Below are positions 34,643-43,500 of a stretch of DNA of 64,000 bases, piece by piece (positions within the stretch are counted from its first letter, which is position 1; every line of letters begins with the position of its first letter). A program made the translations under genes and the position numbers. The stretch spans positions 3,720,001 through 3,784,000 of the forward strand of contig NZ_CP113054.1 of assembly GCF_026625605.1 (NCBI RefSeq). Direction: 5' to 3'. The stretch comes from Luteolibacter sp. SL250. Its GTDB lineage: Bacteria; Verrucomicrobiota; Verrucomicrobiia; Verrucomicrobiales; Akkermansiaceae. The notes under the pieces are model-generated. The model was given only the letters and a program-made list of their open reading frames with translations, was not told the DNA's origin and ran no database searches.

Positions 34643-34697
34643 CACGGCGGCTGTGGCAACTCCGCTGCACCCCGTGCCTCACCTTGGACGTATGCGC
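34637..34697 (+). repeat. attC-like site 2
   Basis: GCTGACACGGCGGCTGTGGC, then AACTCCGCTGCACCCCGTGC and CTCACCTTGGACGTATGCG. TGTGGCA and TGCCTCA can pair with one mismatch around a 16-nt loop. It overlaps the end of the acetyltransferase gene. Confidence 0.65.
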
Positions 34698-34702
34698 GAA
34701 GA

Positions 34703-35308
34703 ATGAAACCGCCCGACTTCATCACCCACTACCATGAGGCGGACTACGGTCCTTTCCTCAATATCTGTGATCTTGATGATGAACAGATCGACGTCCTTAT
34801 ATCCGCCGAGAAGGATGCGAACACAGCCTTCAACCGCTTTGCCATGGGTCCGGATTTTCTCCGGTGGCGGCGGGCGGCTGATGACCTGCTGATCCGCGCC
34901 TACACCGAGAAGTTCGGGTTCCCACCTCCCGCACGGCCTTTCTACGCGCTTCTAGGCAGTTTCGACAAGACCCTGACGATGTTCCGGAATGGCAGAAAGA
35001 TCCGCCTCGAAGCGGGAGATTTCCAGGATCACGAACTCACCTTCATGTATCCGGATCACGCCCATCTCATTTCCCACTATGGTTCTGACGCCCCTCCACT
35101 TTTCCACCAGCCTCGGCCAGGCTTGGAACATCTGAAGTTCTGGGGCAGGCTTTTTACCTACGCCGAACTGGCCGACGAATATTCAGAACTCGGAATCGAT
35201 TCGATGATTGAGCTGCATCAGTCGCGGAATGGCTGGGCAGGCTGCTATGTGGAAGCCCATATCTGGTGCCGTGATCACAGGACCACTTTGCGAGGACAAG
35301 ACGGCTGA
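34703..35308 (+). CDS. Hypothetical protein (cassette gene 3)
   Basis: 201 residues from ATG 34703, a few bases after attC-like site 2. Protein-like and mainly hydrophilic: MKPPDFITHYHEADYGPFLN, RFAMGPDFLRWRRAADDLLI, then FGFPPPARPFYALLGSFDKT and TFMYPDHAHLISHYGSDAPP. No signal peptide or membrane segment. No family recognised; the conserved His/Asp residues in HYHEADYGPF and PDHAHLISHY could be ligands but nothing proves it. Its stop codon lies inside attC-like site 3. Orphan genes of this kind are normal for cassette arrays. Confidence 0.7.
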   Translation: MKPPDFITHYHEADYGPFLNICDLDDEQIDVLISAEKDANTAFNRFAMGPDFLRWRRAADDLLIRAYTEKFGFPPPARPFYALLGSFDKTLTMFRNGRKIRLEAGDFQDHELTFMYPDHAHLISHYGSDAPPLFHQPRPGLEHLKFWGRLFTYAELADEYSELGIDSMIELHQSRNGWAGCYVEAHIWCRDHRTTLRGQDG

Positions 35309-35351
35309 GGCAACTCCGCAGCGCTCCGTGCCCCACCTCAGACGTTATGCC
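35292..35351 (+). repeat. attC-like site 3
   Basis: GCGAGGACAAGACGGCTGAGG, then CAACTCCGCAGCGCTCCGTG and CCCCACCTCAGACGTTATGC. CTGAGG and CCTCAG form a perfect 6-bp stem. The right end GTTATGCC matches the R' core form common in integrons. Confidence 0.7.
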
Positions 35352-36102
35352 CGAAGAATCGCCAGCGCAGATGCCCCAATGGATCCGTGAGCGTTTCCCT
35401 CCCGATCAGCGGTCTGCGGTCGATCACCTCAGAAGCCTGATCGACGAGGGAATGCTGAGGGAGATTGCGGAAGCGGATTATGCTCGGGATGCTGAGCAAC
35501 ACCTTGCGGCGCTCAAGCCCATCCGGAACGGCGATGAACTGAGGGAGCTTCATTACTGGTTTCCTGATGAGGTCCTTCGGCTGATCCGGTGGTCCGAGCC
35601 GGAGGACCCGGAGTGGAAGCCCGGTTCGACGGGTTTGCGCGGACACAAGATGCGGGCATTTTCATGCGCGGTTCTACTCGCGGTGCCCAATTTCGAGCCA
35701 GACAAGGAGACTCTGATCCAGTTGGTTGATTCGGTGTTTTTGCTTGGCCCCGGAGCCCTGGAGGCAACCGCTGGATTTCTTGTTTGGCGGCTCGATACAC
35801 TGGGCCGTGAAGAGGATCGCCCGTTCTTCGCTCTGGCTTTGGCGGCGGTCGCCCAATCCCTTGAGGATTCCATTTCCTCATCGATGGAGCAGGAGTTGGC
35901 CGATTGGGTGACCCATGAAGAGTCATCCGAGCGCGCCTATCTGGCTTCCTTCTGCGACAGCTACAGAACCGCGCCCTGGCTTTTCGGGCTTTCATTCAGC
36001 GACATGCGCAACAATAAATGGGAGATGCTGATCCGCGCGGTCCGGGAAAGATCAGGTCCCAGACCGCTCGGACGCATGCTCACCGAAAACCACAAGGCAT
36101 AA
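35347..36102 (+). CDS. Hypothetical protein (cassette gene 4)
   Basis: 251 residues. The start ATG (35347) lies inside the right end of attC-like site 3 (GTTATGCCC), and the TAA stop lies inside the left end of site 4 (GGCATAAC). The protein is largely helical and acidic: PDQRSAVDHLRSLIDEGMLR, HYWFPDEVLRLIRWSEPEDP, then FSCAVLLAVPNFEPDKETLI. No signal peptide, transmembrane helix or known family. The gene therefore spans its cassette completely, which is strong evidence that it has moved as a unit. GC is lower than in the host genes. Confidence 0.75.
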   Translation: MPEESPAQMPQWIRERFPPDQRSAVDHLRSLIDEGMLREIAEADYARDAEQHLAALKPIRNGDELRELHYWFPDEVLRLIRWSEPEDPEWKPGSTGLRGHKMRAFSCAVLLAVPNFEPDKETLIQLVDSVFLLGPGALEATAGFLVWRLDTLGREEDRPFFALALAAVAQSLEDSISSSMEQELADWVTHEESSERAYLASFCDSYRTAPWLFGLSFSDMRNNKWEMLIRAVRERSGPRPLGRMLTENHKA

Positions 36103-36157
36103 CAAGGCGGCTTGGGGGAACTCCGCCGCGCTCCGTGCCCCACCTCATACTTCCGGC
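36096..36157 (+). repeat. attC-like site 4
   Basis: GGCATAACAAGGCGGCTTGG, then GGAACTCCGCCGCGCTCCGT and GCCCCACCTCATACTTCCGG. Its left end complements the right end of site 3 over 8 of 8 bases. TGGGG pairs with CCCCA. Confidence 0.75.
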
Positions 36158-36164
36158 AAAGAAT

Positions 36165-36569
36165 ATGAAATCACTCCTGAAGCATTTCCTCTCGCTGGTG
36201 ATCACGGTGCTGATCGTGGGACCCATCTTTGCTTTGGAAGGCGTTGGAAGAGAGATTGGTGCCGGCAGAGTTCCCTGGATTTCAGGATCCATCCTGCTCT
36301 CGACCCTTTGGGCATTGTTTTTGTGCATTGCCATTTTCGCTCCTGTTGCCGCCACCACGGTGTATCTGGTTGAGCACAAATTTGACTTCAGATGGTTTTG
36401 GGAGCCATTGGTCCTTCTGGGGGTTCTGGCCGTGGTCACCATCCCCATCGTCCTGCTGTTTTTCCGCGGAGATCTGCAGTTATCCCTGCTCGCGACACTT
36501 TCATTCTACTTCCCGACATTGATCTACTTCGGGATTCTGCGGGCCTTGGGCTTCCAGGAGCTCATCTGA
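36165..36569 (+). CDS. Hypothetical membrane protein (cassette gene 5)
   Basis: 134 residues from ATG 36165, eight bases after attC-like site 4. Four hydrophobic segments: FLSLVITVLIVGPIFAL, ILLSTLWALFLCIAIFAPVA, FWEPLVLLGVLAVVTIPIVL and LLATLSFYFPTLIYFGILR. No family recognised. The cassette it sits in starts TTCCGGC and ends GCCGGAC, which pair with one mismatch, supporting a circular origin. GC is lower than in host genes. Confidence 0.75.
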   Translation: MKSLLKHFLSLVITVLIVGPIFALEGVGREIGAGRVPWISGSILLSTLWALFLCIAIFAPVAATTVYLVEHKFDFRWFWEPLVLLGVLAVVTIPIVLLFFRGDLQLSLLATLSFYFPTLIYFGILRALGFQELI

Positions 36570-36576
36570 CACACCA

Positions 36577-36630
36577 GATGCCGGACAAGGATGAGGTCAC
36601 CCTGCCGCACCCCACTCATTCCGTCATTGC
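36577..36630 (+). repeat. attC-like site 5 (weaker)
   Basis: GATGCCGGACAAGGATGAGG, TCACCCTGCCGCACCCCACT, then CATTCCGTC. ATGAGG and CACTCAT can pair in part. It is shorter and less conserved than sites 2-4, and GC returns to the chromosomal level right after it, so it probably marks the end of the array. Confidence 0.5.
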
Positions 36631-36664
36631 ACCCTGTGGCGAATCCGTTACTCTCCCCGGACTC

Positions 36665-37093
36665 ATGAAATCCAGGGGCCTGTTCCGCAGCATCCCCACC
36701 GCCGTGGCGTGTGTCATCGCCTGCGCGGGCGGCGTGGTGTTTTCCGGAGCGGTGCATGGGCAGGAACCGGCGGCGGCGGAAGAGGATGAGGCGACGCGCT
36801 ACACGCTCATCGCCAGCTACCCGAACACACCGGAAGCCTGGGACCGTGAGGAGCTGGTGATCCGCTGTCTTTTCCGCAGCCATGGCATCCGCTGGTATTC
36901 CGTCGGCAGTGCCGGGGCGACCGTCGGCGTGCGGCTGGAGGATGAGGACCGCGCGCGCCGCCTGCTGGCGGAGACGCTGCTGATGGAACGGCTGGAGATC
37001 ACGCTGGTGAAGACCAGCGCGGATGGCACACGCGCCGCGGTGATGACACCGGAGGAAGTGCTGAGCCAGCCGGAAGAAGACGGGGCGGAGTGA
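36665..37093 (+). CDS. Hypothetical membrane-anchored or exported protein
   Basis: 142 residues. An N-terminal hydrophobic segment (IPTAVACVIACAGGVVFSGA) is a signal peptide or anchor, followed by an acidic linker (EPAAAEEDEATR) and a globular part: YTLIASYPNTPEAWDREELV then IRCLFRSHGIRWYSVGSAGA and RRLLAETLLMERLEI. The (Y)xLIAxYPNxxEA...LxxxGI layout recalls small DUF2007-like domains, but this is only a resemblance. High GC and no attC-like site after it argue that it is an ordinary chromosomal gene. Confidence 0.6.
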   Translation: MKSRGLFRSIPTAVACVIACAGGVVFSGAVHGQEPAAAEEDEATRYTLIASYPNTPEAWDREELVIRCLFRSHGIRWYSVGSAGATVGVRLEDEDRARRLLAETLLMERLEITLVKTSADGTRAAVMTPEEVLSQPEEDGAE

Positions 37094-37271
37094 TCCCCCC
37101 GCCCTTGCCCGATTGAACGGCGGTAAAGCCGTGCCGCGGTTGCATTCACCCGTTCCGCAAACGCGTTCACCCGTTACGCAAGATTGCGCTTTTTTCATGA
37201 AAGTGGCCGAATTTCCGTGCCAACTCCAAACAATGGATACTCAATGTGTATACATTGAAATCCTATTGTGC

Positions 37272-40268
37272 ATGAATGCTTGCTTTCCACTCACCTCGCT
37301 CCTGACCGCCTGCGGACTCTCGATGGCCACCGCGCAGGAGATCCCCGAACGCCTGACCTCCCTGTCCCATGCAGCGGGGTCCTGGAATTCCTACGATGGT
37401 GGGGTGATGATGGGGGACATGCTCTACTACAGCCGCCGGACCGTGACCCACGGCGAGGAGGTGTGGAAAACGGACGGTACGGCGGAGGGCACGCGGCTGG
37501 TCTGGGAAACGATCGTAGGGACCGACTCCAGTCTGCCAAACGCACGCGGTGTGGCTGACGGGAACCAGCTCTACTTCGGCAGCCACCAGACCTCGAGGAT
37601 CTGGAGGACGGATGGAACGGCAGCAGGGACGGTGACGACGTTCCCACGATGGCCGTCATGGAGCTATATGGGACGCGTGCGATTTCTCTCCCGGGCGCCA
37701 GGCGGAGGAGCGCTGTTCATCTCCGGTCCTGACTACTCTTTCGAGGAAGACCGTGCGCAACTTTGGAAGACGGATGGCACGCAGGAAGGCACGGTGCTTC
37801 TTGCGGCGGACTACCTGATGGAGGACGTGCAGGTGGCGGGGGGCACCATCTGGTGCGGCGGCCACCGCCTCTGGAAAAGCGACGGCACCCCCGCAGGGAC
37901 CGTGGCGGCCTTCACGCCCACGCCCGCCTATCTGGATACCCGGAAGATGGTGTGGGCCATGACGGATGACACGGTCCTTTTCACCACCTCCCGTGATGGG
38001 ACGCCGATGCTGCACCGGCTGGATGCGGGCGGGGTCACGGCGCTGAAGGAAACCGGAACCGCGGTGTCCGATGGAAGCCGGCCCGTGTTTCTGGAGGGGG
38101 ATGTCCATTTCCTGACATCCGGCACCACGGGGCTCCAGCTCTGGCGGAGTGATGGCACGGAGGACGGCACCACGCTGGTGAAGACGATGCCGGGGACGCC
38201 TTCACATCCCCCCCTCCCCATCACCGCCGCGGGAGGAAAGATCTACTTCAATGCCGCGCCGGAGGGGCAGTCCGTTGACCGGGATCTGTGGGTGAGCGAT
38301 GGAACGGAGGCAGGCACCCTGCCGTTGATGCGGACCAACGCCAGCTCACCCACCGCATTCGGGGACAGGCTGTATTTCCTGCATGCCACCGCGGAAGGGA
38401 AGCGGGAGCTATGGACCACGGACGGCACGGTGGCGGGGACGGTGACGGTGGCTGACCTCGGGCCGTCTTCCGCGAATCCACAGATCCGCATGGGTGCCAC
38501 CGCGTCCGCCCTGATCCTCGCGGGGAACTCCACCGTGTGGCGGAGTGATGGCACGCCGGGAGGCACGATGGCAGCTCCGGTGGGCCGGATGCTGGCGGGG
38601 AAACCCATCAACGGCATCACGTCAATGCCGGCCGGGCAGGTCCTTTTCTCCGCACATGACACCGCGATGGGGAGACGTCTCTGGAAGAGCGACGGCACGG
38701 CGGCGGGCACGGTCCTGGTGGAAGCCGGGCCGCCGGGGGTGGAGGGCTTCAAAAGCATCGGGCTTGGCGGGGCGGTGATGCTGGACGGCGTCCGCTATTT
38801 CACGGCGGATGACGGCGTGCACGGCAACGAGCTGTGGCGTAGCGACGGCACGGCGGAGGGAACGGGGATGGTGAAGGACTTCCTCCCCGGAAAGGAATCC
38901 TCCCAGCCCCAGTCGCTCACGGTTTTCAAGGGTGAGGTGTGGTTCACGGCGGTGCATTCCCACGCTGGCCGGAAGGTGTGGCGGACGGATGGGACGGAAG
39001 CGGGGACGCGTGTGGAGATGGACGCGGGCGGGGGCCTGTCCTACCCGGCGGTGACGCTGTCCATCGGGTGGCAGGGAAATCTGGTCGTGCGTGCCAGCGG
39101 ATCTCCGACGCTGTCGTTGGACGGCATCTGGTGGACGGATGGCACGCCGGAGGGGACGGGGAGGCTCACCCAGGACGAACTGCCTCCAACGTCCATCCTG
39201 AAGCATGGAGGGCTGACCTACTACATGGTGGGTGATGACCTATGGAGGACGGACGGGACCGCCGCAGGCAAGGAGCTGCTCCACCGGTTCCCCGCAGGTG
39301 TCCATCTGATCCCGGCCGGGCGGGAAGTGCTGGCGCTGGGGATCGGATCCGGGGGGATGGGTCAAGCCGCCTACTCGGGCCTGTGGCGCATCCCCGCGGA
39401 CGGCCCGCTGGTGCGGCTCCGCGCCTTCAACAACTATGGGTCCACCGGGGTCCTCGGCGGAGTGGCCCACTTCAGCGTGACCTCCCCCGCCGTGGATGCA
39501 GGACTGTGGCGCAGCGACGGCACCGTGGAAGGCACCTACCGGTTGGCTGGAGTGGGCGCTTCCGGAGACATCAAGGCCCACGCGGGGAAGCTCTACTTTT
39601 GTGGAAACGATGGCGTGCACGGCGAGGAGCCGTGGGTGAGCGATGGCACGGTGGAGGGCACGCGCATGCTGGTGGACCTGACCGGGGACTCCGGTGGCTC
39701 CTCCCCCGCCCGTTTCACCCCGGCGGGCGGAAAGGTGTTCTTCGCGGCGACGACGGAGGCGGAGGGACCGCAGCTCTATGTGCTGGATACGGGCGGGGCG
39801 CCGGCTCCCTACGCCGCATGGCTGGATGTCCACCGGCCATGGATGGATGGCCGGACGGGACGCGGGGATGATGCGGATGAGGATGGCTTCACGAACCTGC
39901 AGGAGTTCGCCTTCGGCGGGGATCCGTCGGACGGGGCGGCCCGGCCCGTCATTTCCCCCGCGCTGCTGGCGGTTTCCTCCGTCAATGGCGTGGGCACGCA
40001 CCTGTCGCTCACGGTGCCGGTGCGGCGCGGCACGGTGTTCACGCCGGGCAGGCCCGCGACGGGGGTTGCGGACGGGGTGGGCTACCGCATCCTGGCGACG
40101 GAGGATCTGGGCGGTCCGGTGGACCCGGCCGCGCTGCTGGAGGTACAGGAGGACGCCACGGTCCCACCCCCGCCGCACCCGCATGAGGACTATGAATATC
40201 GTACTTTCCGGCTGGTGGAGACGTTGTCCGCCAGGGAGCGCGCGTTCCTGCGCGTGGTGACGGAGTGA
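37272..40268 (+). CDS. ELWxxDGT-repeat secreted protein
   Basis: 998 residues from ATG 37272 (MNACFPLTSLLTACGLSMAT then AQEIPERLTS: a signal peptide). The body is built from more than a dozen copies of the ELWxxDGTxxGT repeat, e.g. EVWKTDGTAEGT, QLWKTDGTQEGT, RLWKSDGTAAGT, ELWRSDGTAEGT, each followed by a beta-propeller-like segment. Near the C-terminus a segment DADEDGFTNLQEFAFGGDP looks like a calcium-binding dockerin/EF-hand-like loop. It is presumably extracellular, often seen in Bacteroidetes and Verrucomicrobia surface proteins; function unknown. A longer start at 37113 in frame lacks signal-peptide character. Confidence 0.85.
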   Translation: MNACFPLTSLLTACGLSMATAQEIPERLTSLSHAAGSWNSYDGGVMMGDMLYYSRRTVTHGEEVWKTDGTAEGTRLVWETIVGTDSSLPNARGVADGNQLYFGSHQTSRIWRTDGTAAGTVTTFPRWPSWSYMGRVRFLSRAPGGGALFISGPDYSFEEDRAQLWKTDGTQEGTVLLAADYLMEDVQVAGGTIWCGGHRLWKSDGTPAGTVAAFTPTPAYLDTRKMVWAMTDDTVLFTTSRDGTPMLHRLDAGGVTALKETGTAVSDGSRPVFLEGDVHFLTSGTTGLQLWRSDGTEDGTTLVKTMPGTPSHPPLPITAAGGKIYFNAAPEGQSVDRDLWVSDGTEAGTLPLMRTNASSPTAFGDRLYFLHATAEGKRELWTTDGTVAGTVTVADLGPSSANPQIRMGATASALILAGNSTVWRSDGTPGGTMAAPVGRMLAGKPINGITSMPAGQVLFSAHDTAMGRRLWKSDGTAAGTVLVEAGPPGVEGFKSIGLGGAVMLDGVRYFTADDGVHGNELWRSDGTAEGTGMVKDFLPGKESSQPQSLTVFKGEVWFTAVHSHAGRKVWRTDGTEAGTRVEMDAGGGLSYPAVTLSIGWQGNLVVRASGSPTLSLDGIWWTDGTPEGTGRLTQDELPPTSILKHGGLTYYMVGDDLWRTDGTAAGKELLHRFPAGVHLIPAGREVLALGIGSGGMGQAAYSGLWRIPADGPLVRLRAFNNYGSTGVLGGVAHFSVTSPAVDAGLWRSDGTVEGTYRLAGVGASGDIKAHAGKLYFCGNDGVHGEEPWVSDGTVEGTRMLVDLTGDSGGSSPARFTPAGGKVFFAATTEAEGPQLYVLDTGGAPAPYAAWLDVHRPWMDGRTGRGDDADEDGFTNLQEFAFGGDPSDGAARPVISPALLAVSSVNGVGTHLSLTVPVRRGTVFTPGRPATGVADGVGYRILATEDLGGPVDPAALLEVQEDATVPPPPHPHEDYEYRTFRLVETLSARERAFLRVVTE

Positions 40269-40321
40269 CGGCGGGATGTGATATCATTGACAAACTTCCC
40301 CGCTCCGGATATCACGGGACC

Positions 40322-40807
40322 ATGGGAACGAAGATCCGCCGTTTGTTGTGGTTGGTATTTCCACTCGTCCTGAGCGTTTCCGCCAGGGCGGAAGATTTCA
40401 TGATCGGGGGATGGACCATGTTTTTCACCTCCCATACCGCCAACCAGTGTGTGATTTTCGAGAATCAGAAAGGTGACTCCGGCGAGTACACCCTGCACTA
40501 CAAGGTGTTCGAGGGCCGGGGCGGCGGAGCCGGAAAGGAGAGCGGCAAGTTCAAGGTCTACCATGACGAGAAAGGCCGCGTGATCGTGAAACTGGACGAG
40601 CACCGCATCTGCTTCACCCCCTTCGACAACAAGGGCCAGAAGGCGAAGACGGAGGGCAACATGTTCGACGGTGAAGGGACGGCGATGTTCCCGGGGTCAG
40701 GAGACAAACCTCCCAAGCTGGGGGACGCGAAAATCGACGGTGTCGATTTCCACCTCCTGAAAGGCAAACACGCGGATCCGGACAAAGTCGACGACCTCGC
40801 CAATTGA
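40322..40807 (+). CDS. Hypothetical secreted protein
   Basis: 161 residues from ATG 40322. The signal peptide is MGTKIRRLLWLVFPLVLSVSARA (cleavage after ARA, before EDFMIGG). The mature part: GWTMFFTSHTANQCVIFENQ, SGEYTLHYKVFEGRGGGAGK, then IVKLDEHRICFTPFDN and a charged tail. Two Cys could form a disulfide. No family recognised. It follows the ELWxxDGT gene by 54 bp in the same direction and may be co-transcribed. Confidence 0.7.
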   Translation: MGTKIRRLLWLVFPLVLSVSARAEDFMIGGWTMFFTSHTANQCVIFENQKGDSGEYTLHYKVFEGRGGGAGKESGKFKVYHDEKGRVIVKLDEHRICFTPFDNKGQKAKTEGNMFDGEGTAMFPGSGDKPPKLGDAKIDGVDFHLLKGKHADPDKVDDLAN

Positions 40808-40819
40808 GGTCCGGATGGT

Positions 40820-43339
40820 TCAGTCGGACGCGATCCAGTGGGCCGGGAGGAAATAGCATTTGCCGAAGGTACCCACCACCAGCGACCGGGCCGCGGGGAA
40901 GAACGTCAGGCTGCTGATGTCATCCGGCGATTTCCAATCCGGCTCCATCACCGTGGCCTCCTCCACATCGATCAGGGAGAGCCGGCCGTCATTGAATCCC
41001 AGGGCCAGGAACTTCCCGCTGCCGTCGAGGGCGGTCGCCTGGATCGCCACATCCTTGAAGGGATAGTAGCGCCGGACTCCATCCCGGATCACGTCCACCC
41101 CGGAGAGGTTCACTTTGACCGATGTCCCCGCGACGGTGATGTCCTTCGGGCCGGGCCTGGCGACCTCATCTTCCGGCAGGGGCTGCCGGGTGATTTGCGC
41201 GGGGGCCGCACTTCCTCCCGCGAAGGTGAGGAGGTGCCTGTGGTTGTCCGCGGTCAGGGCTTCGATGCCGCCGCCGGATTCCCGGAGCGAGATGACCTGC
41301 TCCGGAAACCCGGCGGAAGGAAATGAGGGGGGCGCGGGGTCCAGGGTCCAGCAGTCCATGATCCCGTCAGCCTTCAGAATCCGGAGGATGCCGCCGTCAC
41401 CGGAGGCACCCAGCCACTTCACCGCGCCGTGGGTGGCTATGGGTCCGGCGGACCGCGACAGGTCCCCGGGATCCAGCAGTTCGACAAAGCCATCCTCCAT
41501 GCCGACGGCCAGTGTCCGCCCTCCGACCAGGGCGATGGAGGTGACGCGTGCCGTCACCGGCCTGGCCTTCCTGACGCCGCCGGAGGACAGGGAGCACCGG
41601 CGTATCTCCAAGGGGGTGGCGACCCACATGTCGTCATCCCTGAAGACGGGATCGACCACGGAACTCTCCGCGGCGAGCACCACCTTGTTCTCCAGATCAT
41701 GGATCTCGATCCCCCCTCCGCCATCTCCTCCGACTTTCACCGCCATGCGTGTCCCATCATCAGAGAGTGCCAGGGGGCGCCTCCACGGCCCGGAATCGAC
41801 CACGACAACGGAGTTTTCCCGGCGGTTGAACACCCATGTCGAATGTCCCATCAGGTCAGGTGTGACGGCAACCGTCTGGAGGTCACCGCTCCAGACCATG
41901 CTTTCCGGCGGAGCCGCGGCCGTGTCCGGGAAACCGCTGAAGGCGGCCCCGTCCAGCAGGATCCCGTCAGGGGTCCCGGTGGTAGGATCGATGGAGACGA
42001 TCCGGTTTCCGGACACCCCCGCCACCTGATGGCCGGTTCCCTGGAAGCCGAGAAATCCCGGATGCGCTCCCGTCCAGCCGGGTTGCTCCCGGAACGGAAC
42101 GGCAAAGGCTTTCAGGAGGGTCCGCCCGGCCGTCCCGCCGCCACGTGCGATCACATGCGTGCCGTCCGGAGATGCGGCTTCCACCTGGACGCCCCCGAAG
42201 ATCATCGGAGCCGGAGATCCGGCGGCCATGTCATACTGGGTCACGCTGCCGGAAGCATTCACATAGAGGTGGTCGCCGGCGTGGATGAAAACGGACTCCC
42301 CGCCAATTTCCACCGGGAAGGAATTTTCCAGCGCCGGAAGCCGCTGGAAGAGGTTTCCGAACTCCAGATGGGACCGGACCTTCGCCGTCGGCCTGGTGGA
42401 AAATGATCGTTCGAGCAGTTGGCGGCGCTTCAGCGGGTCCCTGGTCGCCAGAGCCTGATGGAAATCCGCCTCGGCGAACTTCGCGGCGAGCTGGGCGCCC
42501 TTTTGCGCCACCTCGGCGCGCTGCTTTTCCTCCGCCTTCAGGGCACGCCAGGCGACCACGCCGCTCACCGCCGCGAGCACTCCGAGGAATGCGACCACAC
42601 CAAGCACGTACACCAGCCTGCGGAAGCGCTTCCGCGAAAGCATGAGCTGATAGGCCTTGTCCCGGTTCCGCAGGAGTTCCAGCGGAACCCCGAGAATGCC
42701 GGCGATGATCTTCAGCTTCATCAGTTGGAGCTGCTCCCCATACTGGTTGGCGAGCCTGGCCGCCTCCCGCGGGGGCAGGTCGTCCAACGAAAGCCGGTAA
42801 GCCGCGGCTGAGATGAAACCCTCCTCCCCGGACGGCAACCGGAGGTCCGCCGCGATGGGCTCTGCGACCATGTCCGGCACCAGGCCGCCGTCCGGTCCGT
42901 AGGCCTGGTGGAGTTCCCGGGGAAAACACTCCCTCTCCGCATCTCCGGGTTCCCCGGCAAGAATCGCGCCGATGATCCGGTCCGCTTTTCCCGACATCTT
43001 GAAATGCCGGATCTCCTGCGCGACATAGACACTCCGGACCGCCCTCGGGGAACAGAGGGCGAGCAGGGTCTTCGAGCGGTCAAGCGCCCCGGTGATGGCC
43101 CGGGAAAGGTCCGCATCCGCAGGCAGGGAATCTTCGTCACGGAACACCGGATAGATGCGCTCCGGGATCACATCCCCCCGCGCGGTCTCCTTCCCGACAA
43201 GATCAACGGGAATCTCATACCGTTCGATCTCCTGGTGGATCCAGCTTGCCCAGTTCCGGTCCTGTTCCTTGTTGTCGGCGTGCCGGTAGCTGACAAAGCA
43301 CCAGTAGCTTTCGCCGTCCGCGGGAGATTTCTCTGACAT
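40820..43339 (-). CDS. TIR domain, transmembrane and WD40-like propeller protein
   Basis: 839 residues from ATG 43339 (MSEKSPADGES), which has GGAAG four bases upstream; the longer frame to 43504 is less likely. A TIR domain covers about residues 12-135: CFVSYRHADN (box 1-like), FRDEDSLPADADLSRAITGA, LLALCSPRAVRSVYVAQEIR, in which E109 is the expected catalytic Glu of NAD-cleaving TIRs. Residues 241-264 form a transmembrane helix (RLVYVLGVVAFLGVLAAVSG), then a coiled-coil-like linker and a C-terminal propeller-like region with WD40-type strands. Bacterial TIR proteins often act in NAD-depleting phage defence or signalling; that role here is inferred from the domain only. Confidence 0.8.
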   Translation of the reverse strand: MSEKSPADGESYWCFVSYRHADNKEQDRNWASWIHQEIERYEIPVDLVGKETARGDVIPERIYPVFRDEDSLPADADLSRAITGALDRSKTLLALCSPRAVRSVYVAQEIRHFKMSGKADRIIGAILAGEPGDAERECFPRELHQAYGPDGGLVPDMVAEPIAADLRLPSGEEGFISAAAYRLSLDDLPPREAARLANQYGEQLQLMKLKIIAGILGVPLELLRNRDKAYQLMLSRKRFRRLVYVLGVVAFLGVLAAVSGVVAWRALKAEEKQRAEVAQKGAQLAAKFAEADFHQALATRDPLKRRQLLERSFSTRPTAKVRSHLEFGNLFQRLPALENSFPVEIGGESVFIHAGDHLYVNASGSVTQYDMAAGSPAPMIFGGVQVEAASPDGTHVIARGGGTAGRTLLKAFAVPFREQPGWTGAHPGFLGFQGTGHQVAGVSGNRIVSIDPTTGTPDGILLDGAAFSGFPDTAAAPPESMVWSGDLQTVAVTPDLMGHSTWVFNRRENSVVVVDSGPWRRPLALSDDGTRMAVKVGGDGGGGIEIHDLENKVVLAAESSVVDPVFRDDDMWVATPLEIRRCSLSSGGVRKARPVTARVTSIALVGGRTLAVGMEDGFVELLDPGDLSRSAGPIATHGAVKWLGASGDGGILRILKADGIMDCWTLDPAPPSFPSAGFPEQVISLRESGGGIEALTADNHRHLLTFAGGSAAPAQITRQPLPEDEVARPGPKDITVAGTSVKVNLSGVDVIRDGVRRYYPFKDVAIQATALDGSGKFLALGFNDGRLSLIDVEEATVMEPDWKSPDDISSLTFFPAARSLVVGTFGKCYFLPAHWIASD

Positions 43340-43500
43340 ATCTTCCGGCACGTGTTGGGGTGACAACCATTGGCTCATCGCGGATGCGGGAATGCGATGG
43401 AAGGACAGGAACCCGGAGCCGGCCACCGCACCCATGACGGGCTTGGCATAGTCTTGGGTGACCAGGGCATCCCGGTAAAGGAGAAGCTTGGTCAAATGCA

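Larger units (their letters stand above)
34119..36630 (+). mobile_element. Putative integron cassette array without integrase (CALIN)
   Basis: Five ~60-bp related elements at 34119, 34637, 35292, 36096 and 36577 separate small unrelated genes all read in the same direction and lower in GC than the chromosome around them. The genes run almost from element to element: spacer between element and start codon is 2-14 bp in most cases. The best pair is the cassette at 35344-36103: it begins with GTTATGCC and its element begins with the exact complement GGCATAAC, as expected when both ends come from one excised circle. No integrase (intI) is found in the window. The first gene (33762) may be the leading cassette. 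Confidence 0.65.

Noticed and set aside
34119..36630. attC-like elements as REP-type repeats
   Set aside because: They lack the GGAG/GTAG foot and tight hairpin of the REP families, sit once per gene in one direction, and have complementary ends; the cassette interpretation fits better.
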